Under the pieces are notes generated by a model, which saw nothing but the letters and a program-made list of their open reading frames with translations, had not been told where the DNA came from and did not search any database. Source: Epiperipatus broadwayi (taxonomy: Eukaryota; Onychophora; Udeonychophora; Euonychophora; Peripatidae). From it: a stretch of DNA of 64,000 nt. Shown in pieces: positions 24,416-35,505 of this stretch (positions are counted from its first letter, which is position 1; every line of letters begins with the position of its first letter). Location: assembly GCA_028023455.1 (NCBI GenBank), contig JAQFVV010000018.1:6597800-6661799 (forward strand), read 5' to 3'. Both the position numbers and the translations under genes were made by a program.

Positions 24416-27247
24416 ATCCGATTCAATGGTTTTATTAAAAAAAAAAAAAAATTAAATTAAAAAAAACTTTTAATTTTCATTAAATCTTTAATGTTGAAAT
24501 TTTTTTTATTAATTATTTAAAAAGAGTATGTGTATCATCACACATACTCATTTGTGCTTAAATATATATTATATAAAGTTGATTTCAAAATAGTTTTCTG
24601 TTACCGCTTGTTTTTACTTTTTTGTTAATCAATTTAATTAAAAACAAGCAAACATGTTGAGTACATTCCTGTCTCTTATTTTAATCATTTCTGATTTAAT
24701 TATAAAAGCAGAGATTTAATTTTGTGTTGTTGTTTTAGTTGAAAATAATCCCTGGTTGGAATTCCTAAATTAGATTGAGTGGGAGATTAAGATTTGCCCT
24801 GTCCTTAGGCGTAGAATTCAAAAACAGGACAAGTTTATGCGGGAAATTGAGTGGGGGCATAAATAACCCCAAAAATTTCATGGATTATTCTAGAGAGCCT
24901 TGACAAAGCAAGTACCCCATCAGAGTGATTGGTTTAGCTTCTTATATTCATTCTGATTAACCTCATACATTCATACAGTAGCCATTTGAACATTTAATTT
25001 CTTCAAAAGCAAAATTTGCAGTTATTAAAACAACTTTGCTTTCTCCAAGATGCCAAAATATATTACGATACATTTTATACCAATAATATGTTCTGCTAGC
25101 TTAACCCAAAAGATAGACCCACGTCTACCGACTCTCCTTCAGTTATGCCATGATCATCTAAAATAAACAGGACCCCATGTCTCTAACTTGCCGCTGTCAA
25201 AACACCTGAAAGATGAATAAATATAAAAGTGCACATTCTTTGGAAATACGTGAACTTTGCTTTACTGTAAGGTAAATATTTTCTTTTATTCTCACCAGGG
25301 TAAATTCATTTACTTAAATCTCTGCTTAATCTTAAATAAATATCTGTATTTTTAATCAATATTTTAATCCCCTAGTTATTAATTGTATTTGCTTCTTTTA
25401 TTGTATTTTGTAGTGTGTCTTGGAATCTTAGTTTTAAGATTCCAAATTTGTTTTCAATTTTCGTTTATCAGAGGGTGCATTGTGAGTGTATATTTTTATA
25501 TGTTTAATATATGTCTAATTGTTTCACTAACCATTGCTAAATGCTTTGACAGTTTTCGTAAATTTTTTTATTTACTCACCTGCCTCTAGTTGTTGTTGTA
25601 AAATAATTAATTTTAAATATGTTTAGTTTGCGCTTTATGCAAACCACAAATCTTTTAGCTGGCCATTTAGACTTTATTGTTCTTGTTTTCTGAAAGTAGA
25701 GATTTCTTTCTAGATTACATAAGATCGTAATCATATATATGTTTTTTGTTGTTGTCTTGTATTTGAAATCAACCACGTTTGTTTTGAAAGTAGTATTACA
25801 TGCAATAGTCCTGAGGTGTTATAATGTCAGTAGTTAGAATGTTACTGATCGATCGTCTGCACTGGTTTCGTTGATTTCCTACAAGACTGTAATTGTTTTC
25901 ATATCTCTGAATCAGGAAACTACAGTTGCTGTTTTTTTTTTTTTGTAATTTTATAAATCACCAGCAGGAAGATATTATCCTATCCATTTTCTTTATTTTT
26001 AGGTGAGAGAATTTTGCTGTCAAACCGTAAATTTAATGTTTTCATGTTTGCCGTACTCATGTGCACTCTCTGATAAATATGCATATTCAAATCTAAGTCA
26101 CTTTTGTATTCATGGCTAGATTTATTTTGTATTTACATGTGGCTTTAAATTTACCAGAGCTTGTGTACTCAGAACTTGTTTTATAAATGTATTTTTAATT
26201 ATAATTATTTCGCTTCCTTGAAATGCTTGAGCAGACATAACTAGTTTTCTAATGATTTACTTGTCTCCTATTGAGACCTTTACTTATTATTAGTTTTGGC
26301 CAATCGTTTGGTTGGGGATTCGCCAGTTAATCATCTGTTTTCCATTCATTCTATATTATGTTTTGTTTGTTCTTGGGGTAAATGAATCATCTTTACTTTA
26401 AATGTAGTATAAGATGCAGCTTCTACTGGCATATGACTTTTTGGTCCCGGACGCATTTTCCGGGCCTAGAAAAGCTCTCTGGCACTGGTTTCATTGATTT
26501 ATTTCAAGAACATATTGTTTTCATATCTGTGAAAGGGAAAACCAATGTTTAGGTGAATTCTCTTCTGAAAGAAATTTGCTCCCTCCTTTTATAATTCGCT
26601 ATTAGAAGATCAGTCTGTCTGCCAGAGCATTGAGTTTTCATCTTTCTGGTATACGCTTGATATAACCCTATTTGTTATCTTATAAACTTTTCTTATAAGT
26701 TATTTTCCTCTTAAATAAAATTTTTAAAATATGTTTAAACTTAATTTGGCTGACATTTGTCTTCGTGCTTTTATTTCTCAATTGTCTAAACAATTTTAAA
26801 GATTCCTTGTTTCTCCCTGAGTTTAGTCAGTGCAAATAATCATCATCATCTATTCTGATCACAGTAAATAAATTTTTCCATGTGATGATGTGATGTGAAG
26901 TACTGTAGCTTCTTCTTAAACGAAGTCAAGAATCTCTCAGCAATTAAACCAAGAAAAACTCGTTAGCTACTTAATTTTACATTCCCCAGTCTAAGTTTTC
27001 CCATATTCTGCTCTATCTCATTTCCACAACATAATCTTTGTCAACTCTACAGCCTTTATATCTAAATCCCCCTTATCTTTTTCCAAACCCAGCATAAAAA
27101 CCAATAATCTACTTACTGTATAATCACTTTTTTCATATTTATTTTTTCATAACTTCATTATATGTGCCCTTTCTGTTTTCAAGCATTTACATTCAATTAA
27201 CAGATGCCTAATATTTTCTATTCCTTCCTTACATAATTTACAGACTA
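24416..27247. repeat. 2.8 kb repeat, left copy (direct duplicate of 29035-32114)
   Basis: Begins ATATCCGATTCAATGGTTTT and runs collinear with the right copy at roughly nine identical bases in ten by eye. Shared landmarks include GTAGAATTCAAAA, CCAAAAATTTCATGGATTAT, ACCAGCAGGAAGATATTATC and the LINE zinc-finger fragment at its right end. It keeps a ~42 bp piece (about 25413-25455, with a TTGGAATCTTA hairpin) that the right copy lacks, and lacks the hAT MITE of the right copy. Inside, CACTGGTTTCGTTGATTTCC at about 25860 has a diverged relative at about 26483. The unit is either the long 3' region of a LINE, or a long terminal repeat, or a plain segmental duplication. Confidence 0.85.
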
Positions 27248-27420
27248 AATCACCCATATTTTTCCATTTACATGTATATTCTTTTGTTGCTAAAGTAGTG
27301 ACTTGGTGGCGCCCTCTGTGATTAGGATAGATTGAGTGTCCAGTACATAGGATTGAGAATGATTTCATTGATAAGCTGCAAGAGTTAGTAGGTGGGGTCA
27401 GTTTTGTTAATTATTGCATA
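26985..27420 (-). pseudogene. LINE C-terminal zinc-finger (zf-RVT-like) fragment, left copy
   Basis: On the minus strand the frame at 27368-27147 continues in broken form to about 26985. It has CKWKNMGDLVCKLCKEG, then IENIRHLLIECKCLK. The pattern C-x2-C, then H and C, is the zinc-binding C-terminal region common after the RT in CR1/Jockey/I-type LINEs. Text such as LTKIMLWKWDRAEYGK follows before a stop. Only the tail of the LINE protein is present; no RT precedes it to the right. It is related to the fragment at 31867-32114, which is cut shortly before CKLC. Confidence 0.7.
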
Positions 27421-27649
27421 TATTGTTGGAATAAGTTTGGTAGAACGGGGTTCATCTTTTTATATGAAATAATTTAGAAATAGTTAAATAGCGTTTTCTG
27501 TGAAATCTATATAAATATAAAAAAAAAGTATTAAAAAGAGTTTGTTGTCTTCTTTCATAATTGATAAATAGTAAATAGCGTTTTATTTGCTAGTAGATTT
27601 TTTTTTTTTAAAGAAAAGATAAAAATAGCGAGTTTGGCCTTGTGTAAAA

Positions 27650-28799
27650 ATGGAAGTTAAAGAAGGTGATAGGGCAGCATGTTTAGAAAAAACCCTGTTT
27701 CAATAAAAAACCCTCAAATTGTGAAAAAAGAAGACAGTGAGTCATAGATGATGATGAAGATGTTGATGAAGTTGGTAATAGAACTGAAGGAAAAAATAGT
27801 GAAATCAAGCAGAGCCAGCAGGCAATAAAGAAAGAAATGATTAGGGAAATAGAAAAAATGAGAAGAGAAATAATGGGAGAAGTAGAGAAGAATGAGGAAG
27901 CTATAAAAACTATGGAAAATGAATTGAGAAAAGATAGGCAAAAAGTGGAAAGTGTAAAAGAAGATATCAAAGAAATGAAAGATCAGTTAGAACAGGATAG
28001 CATTAGGTCTGCTAACTTAGAAATTAAAATAGTGCTTGTAGAAGAAAATATAGAGAGAACACTTCTGGATAGAGTCGAAAGTAAAGATAATTTGAAAGCT
28101 GAGGTTCAACAAATGTGTTTGGATATGATGAAAGGGTTTGAGTATAGGCTAGTTGAGATAGAAAATGAGTATAGAAACTCAGGAAGAAAAAGGCAGGAGG
28201 AAACCACCAGCAGATTCTGGGAAAAACAATTTTTCATTGAAACATTCAAAGCAGAGGTGAGAGAAAGCCCATTAAGTCATTTGGAAAGTCTTGATAGCTT
28301 GTTTCACATCCATGACTGGTCCAATGATGATAAAGTTACACTCGCCAGTAGCCATCTACAGGGAACAGCCTTGGATTGGTGGCGCATGTTGTATACTAAA
28401 CTCCATACATTTGAGGGTTACAGATGTGCCATTCTGAGGACATTCTAGAGTGAAGCCTGACAAGATGGGATACTTTACAAGATATCACAAGAGAGAGATC
28501 CTGTTAATGGTGGCGAAATGCACATGCAGTTTTTCTTTAGGCAGGTGGCAAAATTGAAGTCTCTGACCATGTTTCCTCAGTTGGAGGATCAGATAATATG
28601 GACCATCCATCATAATATGCCACCTACTGTACAGCAAATGATGATGAGTAATAGTAGTCAGTCAATTGAGGAAATGGCTAAATTTTTAACTCAAATAGAT
28701 TATAGCAACATAGTCAAAGAACCCACAGACAGGTTTATTAGGGTAGACTGCCAAGGTGATCAAACATCCTGTAAGAGGAAATCACTTGACCAAGTTTAG
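27650..28799 (+). pseudogene. Gag remnant of a second Ty3/gypsy-like element
   Basis: A start at 27650 leads into a short frame that breaks. The main frame is open from about 27737 to 28448 and, after two in-frame stops (TAG at 28446, TGA about 12 bases later), on to 28799. The first ~100 residues are rich in E, K and R (IREIEKMRREIMGEVEKNEE) and suggest a coiled coil. The gag core follows with SHLQGTALDWWRMLYTKL and FFRQVAKLKSLTMFPQLED, the same layout as in the gag at 1949-3301. No protease or RT follows: similarity ends near 28800 and the right 2.8 kb repeat starts at 29035. Either the element was always gag-only or pol was deleted. Confidence 0.85.
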
Positions 28800-29706
28800 A
28801 TTTAAAGTAGTCAGTTGTTTTCTTTTGTCTTTAAAAAAAAAAGAAATGAGGATTTGTTACACAGATTATGAGAATGAAGAAAGGTTTAAAATGAATTACT
28901 GTTTTTTTTTTTTTGAGTGCAAGGCAAACGTTCAGTCGGGTTACTTGAAATGTTTAAAATATTTATAGTTTTTAAAAAAAAAGTTATAGGAATGTTTTTT
29001 TTGATCACATATTTAAGCAGTTGAACCAGATTGATATCCGATTCAATGGTTTTATTAAAAAAAACTTTTAATTTTCGTTAAATCTTTAATGTTGAAAAAA
29101 ATGTTATTAATTATTTAAAAAAGAGCATGTGTATCATCACACATACTTGTTTGTGCTTAAAAAAATTTTTTTTTATATAAAGTTGATTTCGAAATAGTTT
29201 TCTGTTACCGTTTGTTTTTACTTTTTTGTTAATCATTTTAATTAAAAACAAGCAAATGAGTTGAGTACATTCCTGTCTCTTATTTTAATCATTTCTGATT
29301 TAATTATAAAACTGGAGATTTAATTTTGTGTTCTTGTTTTAGTTGAAAATAATCCCTAGTTGGAATTCCTAAATTAGATTGAGCGGGAGATTAAGATTTG
29401 TCCTGCCCTTAGGCGTAGAATTCAAAACAGGACAAGTTTACGTGGGAAATTGAGTGGGGGTATAAATAACCCCAAAAATTTCATGGATTATTCTAGAGAG
29501 CCTTGATCATGCAAGTATCCCATTAGTGATTGATTTAGCTTTTTATAGTCATTCTGATTAACCTCATTCAACATTCATACAGTAGCCATTTGGATATTTA
29601 ATTTCTTCAAAAGCAAAACTTGCAGTTATTAAAACAATTTTGCTTTCTCCAAGATGCCAAAATATACTACTATACATTTTATAACCAATAATATGTCTTG
29701 CTAGCT

Positions 29707-30065
29707 CAGGGGTCCCCAACCTTTTTGCACTTAAAAGCACATTCTATAATACCATCCAGGTGGCAGGCACCATTTATTTTTTCAATGTAAATTTATCTGG
29801 ATATTGTTAATAATACACATAATGTACAAAAAAATATTTATTTCAAAAATAAAATTTTAACATATAATTAACGTTTATATTTTTACGCTGTAAGAGTATA
29901 GTATGCCCTACAATTTGATTATAATATAATACAATAATTTATAAGAAATTTTAAATTTATTTGTAGCAGATAAATAATTTTTTATCATTTTCGGATAGCG
30001 GCGGGCACACGTAAAATGGTCTGCGGGCGCCATGGTGCCCATGGGTATAAAGTTGGGGACCCCTG
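29707..30065 (+). mobile_element. Non-autonomous hAT-type MITE (359 bp) with perfect 8 bp target duplication
   Basis: The ends are CAGGGGTCCCCAACC and its inverse GTTGGGGACCCCTG. The flanks TGCTAGCT at 29699-29706 and 30066-30073 are identical 8 bp duplications, the length made by hAT transposases. The other 2.8 kb copy holds a single TGCTAGCT at 25094-25101 with no insert, i.e. the empty site. Both subterminal regions carry short G+C-rich phrases such as GGGCGCCATGGTGCCC. There is no coding capacity. Confidence 0.93.
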
Positions 30066-31866
30066 TGCTAGCTTAACCCAAAAGACAGACCCACGCCTGC
30101 TAACCCTCCTTCAGTTATGCCATGACTGTCTAAAATAAACAGGACCCTGTGCCTCTACCTTGCCACTGTCAAAATATCTGAAAGATGAACTAATATAAAA
30201 GTGTACACTCCTTGGAAATACATGAACTTTGCTTTACCGTAAGGTAAATATTTTCTTTTATTCTCACCAGGGTAAATTCCTTTAGTTAAATCTCCCTCAA
30301 TCGTAAATAAAAATCTGTACTTTTAATCAATATTTTAACCTCCTAGTTATTAATTGTATTTGCTTCTTTTATTGTATTTTGTAGTGTGTATTTATCAGAG
30401 GGTGCGTTGTGAGTGTATATTTTTATATGTTTAATATATGTCTAATTGTTTCACCAACTATTGCTAAATGCTTTGGCAGTTTTCATAAATTTTTTTATTT
30501 ACTCACCTGCCCTTAGTTGTTGTTGTAAAATAATTAATTTTAAATATGTTTAGTTCGCGCTTTATGCAAACCACAAATCTTTTAGCTGGTGGTTTCGACT
30601 TTATTGTTCTGGGTTTATGAAAGTAGATTTCTTTCTAGATTACTTAAGATTGTAATCATATATATTTTTTGTTGTCTTGCTTTAAAAGTAGTATTACGTG
30701 CAACCATCCAGCGGCATTATAATGTCAATAGTTAGAATGTTACTGATCGATCATACATGCTGGTTTCGTTGATTTCCTACAAGACTGTAATTGTTTTCAT
30801 ATCTCTGAATCAGGAAACTAGAGTTGCTGTTTTTTTTTTGTAATTTTATAAATCACCAGCAGGAAGATATTATCCTATCCATTTTCTTTATTTTTAGGTG
30901 AGGGAATTTTGCTGTCAAAGTGTAAATTTAATGTTTTCATGTTTGCCGTACTCATGTGCACTCTCTGATAAATATGCATATTCAAATCTAAGTCACTTTT
31001 GTATTCGTGGCTAGATTTATTTAGTATTTACATGTGGCTTTAAATTTACCAGAGCGTGAACTCAGAACTTGTTTTATAAATGTATTTTTAATTATAATTA
31101 TTTCACTTCCTTGAAATGCTTGGGCAGATGAACTGGTTTTCTAATGATTTACTTATCTCCTATTGAGATCTTTAATTATTATTAGTTTTGGCCAATCGTT
31201 TGGTTGGGGATTTGCCAGTTAATCATCTGTTTTCCATTCATTCTAAATCATGTTTTCGTTTGTTCTTGGGGTAAATCAATCATCTTTACTTTAAACATAG
31301 TATAAGATGCAGCTTCTACTGGCATTTGGCATTCTTGGTCCCTAATGCATTTTCCAGGCCTAGAAAAGCTCACCGGCACTGGTTTCATTGATTTATTTCA
31401 AGAACATATTGTTTTCATATCTGTGAATGGAAAAACCAATGTTTAGGTGAATTCTCTTCTGAAAGAAATTTTCTCCCTCCTTTTATAATTCGCTATTAGA
31501 AGATCAGTCTGTCTGCCAGAGCATTGAGTTTTCGTCTTTCTGGTATATGCCTGATATAACCCTATTTGTCATCTTATAAACTTTTCTTATAAGTTATTTT
31601 CCTCTTAAATAAAATTTTTAAAATATGTTTAAACTTAATTTGGCTGACATTTGTCTTCGTGCTTTTATTTCTCAATTGTCTAAACAATATTAAAGATTTC
31701 TCCCTGAGTTTAGTTGGCACAAACCATCATCATCATTGGTGATCACAATAAATAAATTTTTCCTTGTGATGTGATGTATTGTGGCTTCTCCTTAAACGAA
31801 GTCAAGAATATCTCAGCAATTATGTCCAGATAAACCTGTTAACCACTTTATTTTCCATTCCCCACT

Positions 31867-32114
31867 CTAAATTTTCCCATATTCTGCTCCATCCCATTTC
31901 CACAACATAATTTTTGTCAACTCTATAACCTTTATATCTAAATCCCCTTTATCTTTTCCCAAACCCAGCATAAAAATCAATAATTCACTTTCTGTATAAT
32001 CACTTTTTTCATATTTATTCTTCCATAACTTCATTATATGTGCCCTTTCTGTTTTCAAGCATTTACATTCAATTAACAAATGCATAATATTTTCTATTTC
32101 TTCTTTACATAATT
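31867..32114 (-). pseudogene. LINE C-terminal zinc-finger fragment, right copy
   Basis: Minus-strand text ICKLCKEEIENIMHLLIECK, then LKTERAHIMKLWKNKYEKSD and VIELTKIMLWKWDGAEYGKI before the stop. It has the C-x2-C...H...C finger of LINE C-termini. The homologous left copy extends further upstream; here similarity stops right before the first cysteine of the finger, at the border of the 2.8 kb unit. The frame continues by chance into flanking DNA up to 32163. Confidence 0.7.
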
Positions 32115-32164
32115 TACAAATTGATAGATAGCAGCTTGAATTAGTTATATTCCAAAACTGCATA

Positions 32165-34354
32165 AAATAAAACTCATGTCATTGCAATTGAGTAATAAAT
32201 ATATGAACTGCCTAAAAAAATTAAAAGAAAGGTTAGCTTATGCATTTTATCATATTATTAAATATTTACTTTATAAAACGTGAAAAACCTAATAATAAAT
32301 TGCACTGTAAAGAAAGAAAGAAAACTTGTTTTGTTGTGCACAAGAAGTGTGAATTGCATAATTTATAAAAATCTGAAGCATTTTATATTTTTTATATTTG
32401 TCTTTTTTTGAATGGAGTTTTAAATAAAATTTCTCACATTTTTATAGTAAATTTCATGTGAAATCTAAAAATGATACTAAAATTTTAAAATTGTAATATT
32501 TAAAAAATTATCATTTAAAATTTAAATGTGGGCAATGATTTTTCATTCTTCTTAAATTGTTAACCTATGTAAATAAAGAAAGAGAGAGAAAAAAAAAAAC
32601 AATTTTTTTTTGTTCATTTGTATCAAATCATAATAATTCATTCATTTATATATCAAATCATGAAATTGTTTCCATAACATATAAAGAAAATGTTTTCCAA
32701 AAAGCATTTTGTTGTAAGAAAACTGGTCAGATCATGTAATTAATTGGTGATGAACTCATTGTTTAGAAAACATATTGTTGAAAAGCAACTAAGACATTCC
32801 AGTCCAGGCAGTATAGTCTATTTTAGTTTATTTGAATACTCAACTTAAACAAGCAGTGATCTAATGCCAAGGAGAGAAACAGCTGATTAAAATTGTTTTC
32901 CACCATAACTTGGATAACCATATCTTTCTGACTGTTTTACAGTAATTTTCAATACTTTATTTGTAACAGCAATTGTAATGACTTTTTCAATAAAAATATG
33001 TGTTGGTATACAACAAAAAACACACCAAACAAAACACTCTGAACATGCAATTGGATTCAGAAACTAATGCTGATATTTTCCCGTGTCTGCCATAATAATG
33101 CCATGAAGAAATAAATGGATAATACCATAAAAATTATCCAAGACCTACTGATAAATCATTATTATCAATGCTTCTGTATTTACACTCTAACATTACCAGT
33201 GCTCAAGAAGAATAACTACCATCTTTGGATAAATTAATAAAGACAACTGTAACTATATTAAAAGAATGACATCTATATAAAACCATAGTTTGGAACTGTT
33301 TAAATATTTCACATGCTAAGATCTTAAATTTAAAAAAAAAATATTTTATTATTATTATATTTAATATTTTATTAATAGTTGCAAGTGTATACACAACAAT
33401 TTTTTTATATTCAGTGTTAATAAATTGTTAAATTATTTTTTTATTAATTCATTTAGTTTGTATTTGCTTCTCTAAATCAATCCAAACATTGTGCTTTTAA
33501 TATCCAATATGCTAATAATATCCACAACCATGAGAAATTATGCAGTCCACTGGGGGCATTCAGGGATGTGGTAAAAGTTTGGAAATGATGATGATAGGGA
33601 ATTAATAAGTTTTCGAAAAGTAAACTTTCTAGTTAGAAGATTTGGCAGTTTCATTTATTTTTTTACTAAAACTAAAAAACAAAATACATTTGGGAGATCT
33701 TGTACTCATGCTAAAAATCATCATCATCACTTGATTAATATTATTTTATATATTTGAATGGAATTATTTTTATTTGAATTTTATTAATCATTAAACTTTC
33801 ATCTAATGTAAATGTTTACTTTGAAGCAAGATTTACAGTACATGTTTAATATATCATTATATATCTTTGGTTCCTGGTTCAAACCCAATTACTATTGCAA
33901 AGTTATATATGTGTGCATATCTATAAAGTGTCTTGAAGTGTAATAGTCAATGTATTCAATTTACTAGTTGATATTTTCAAGCAGCTTAACAAACTATGTA
34001 ATATAACCAGTAAATAGATTGCAAGCTTTTCTTACCCAGAGAGTAACTTGCTAGTATAATTATAGCTGATCAAATGTGGACTGATGCATTGACCATAAAA
34101 CAATGAATGTAGTATGATGTAATTTTACCATGAATGTGTCATATACAATGACACACAAAACACATTTGGGTAAATGGTCAGTTCTACAGAATTCATTTTG
34201 AAAGCGTATTCTTGAGATTATACAATGCAGTAGTTTCCTTTATAGTTTTATGTTGCAGTAAAATGAGAATTAAGACTTTCCTTCCCAATAATTATTCTAA
34301 TATGAAATCATTCAATATTAGTCAGTTGACTAACAAGAACATTGAAGAACCACT
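32165..34354. other. AT-rich DNA without recognised genes
   Basis: No gene recognised. A GGTTCAAACCC phrase near 33878 resembles a lone B box without an A box. Small frames at 32557-32739 and 33203-33394 look like chance. Confidence 0.6.
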
Positions 34355-34612
34355 AAATATCATATGATCACCATTTCTTATGCTAGCACATAACTGTTAT
34401 TAAAACAGGCAAAACCCTCCATACAGTAGTGTCACCCAGAGTAATCAATGGGCAAGGCTCCTCAGTGATGAAGGCCTAGTCAGAAAGTAGTCTGGGAATA
34501 TTGGATGAGTAGGCACTAGAAGGGGATTTTATGCACAAGCCTTCTGGCATCCAGTGATTACTCTGGTTGGCATTGGGTGACACTATTGTATGGAGAGTTT
34601 TGCCTGTTTTAA
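34355..34612 (+). mobile_element. Fold-back MITE, third copy with conserved left flank
   Basis: Conserved flank 34355-34402 (CACTAAATATCATATGATCA, then CCATTTCTTATGC) followed by the core: AACAGGCAAAACCCTCCATA at the left end and TATGGAGAGTTTTGCCTGTT at the right end. Inner phrases AGAGTAATCAATGG, ATTGGATGAGTAGGCACTAG and CAAGCCTTCTGGCATCCA match the copies at 12142 and 13002. The ends are bordered by TTAA on both sides, which could be a target duplication, but the other copies do not settle it. Confidence 0.85.
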
Positions 34613-35219
34613 TAACATTAAAGAATTATTATGATTTAAAGAACATTTCTTTTCTTGCATAATTAATTATGATTCTAAGATCTTGACAACTTAAAAAACA
34701 CTTACATACTACTGAAATACTTTCATGCCCAAATATTATTTTCTTTTTTATTCTCCACTTTCATAGTTTGAACCCATGTTTTTCACTATCATGTACATTA
34801 AGTTTTCTTCTCAAAGACAAGTAGACTGATTAATAATAATGGTTGAGAAATAATACATCATTTTTGATTTAATTTTTGTCATGGCAATCACTCTTTATAA
34901 TAAACACACAAAAGATTTACATGTTGATATTTTTGTCTACTTCCAATTAGTAACAATTATTTAAAAAAATTGCGTAAAATGTTTGATTTAGTAAATTTTA
35001 TTTTGACTGTGCAATTTAGTCCTTGTTTTTTTTTTTTTTTTTTGCGTTTGGAAGATAAAATGGAGAAAATAACCAAAAAAGATCAAGTAATCAAAATCAG
35101 CCCCTCCTCCTCCAAAAGATATAATTGGAGTTAAAGCATGTTGCTTCTCTATCTCCAAGGTCTACTAATCTTTGGAGTTAAACTGTCAATCAATCTTTAG
35201 ATTTATATTGTATTATCGA
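34613..35219. other. AT-rich DNA without recognised genes
   Basis: A 19 base T run near 35025-35043 is present. It may be the reverse of a poly-A tail, but no element could be attached to it. Confidence 0.5.
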
Positions 35220-35505
35220 ACAAAAAGGAGTTACTGACCTCATTGAAAAAATTAAAAGATTGAAATGAAGTTGGGCTGGATATATTGTTAGAAGAGATGA
35301 TAATATATAGACAATTGAAATTTTAAACTGGCTCCCAAGAGATTGTAAAAGACCCAGAAAGAGACCACATATGAAATGGATGGATGAAATAAGAAAGTGT
35401 GCAGGGGTGATGTGGAGAAGAGAAGCTAAAGATCGGAGAAGATGGATTAAACTTGGAGAGACCTTCATCCTGCAGTGGATTGATAATGGTTGATGATAAT
35501 GAAGA
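35220..35505 (+). pseudogene. 5'-truncated copy of the RTE-like LINE (3' end only)
   Basis: The stretch from GTTACTGACCTCATTG to GATTGATAATGGTTGATGAT is the same sequence as the last ~270 bases of the LINE read in reverse at 56475-56760. It encodes the degenerate end of the RT C-terminal domain (LTDLIEKIKRLK, then LGETFILQWIDNG). Stops are present in place of tryptophan codons. The copy ends in a short GATGATAATGA run, as RTE-type LINEs end in short tandem repeats. Confidence 0.9.

Larger units (their letters stand above)
29035..32114. repeat. 2.8 kb repeat, right copy (with a hAT MITE inserted)
   Basis: Direct duplicate of 24416-27247, starting at the same ATATCCGATTCAATGG and ending at ACATAATTTACAAA. 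The extra length comes from the MITE at 29707-30065. The flanks read ATTGATATCCG on the left and AAATTGATAGAT on the right, so a 7 bp ATTGATA could be a target duplication of this copy. That would favour insertion by retrotransposition over a segmental duplication. Confidence 0.85.

Noticed and set aside
25218-25235. TATA-box-like AATATAAAAG in both 2.8 kb copies as a promoter
   Set aside because: Such words are expected often in DNA of this composition and no other promoter feature supports it.
24416-32114. The 2.8 kb units as ordinary LTRs with PBS at about 27306 (TGGCGCCCTCTG)
   Set aside because: Units lack TG...CA ends, the outer flanks show no common 4-6 bp duplication around the pair, and the PBS-like phrase lies within LINE zinc-finger coding text on the other strand. 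Kept only as one of three models.
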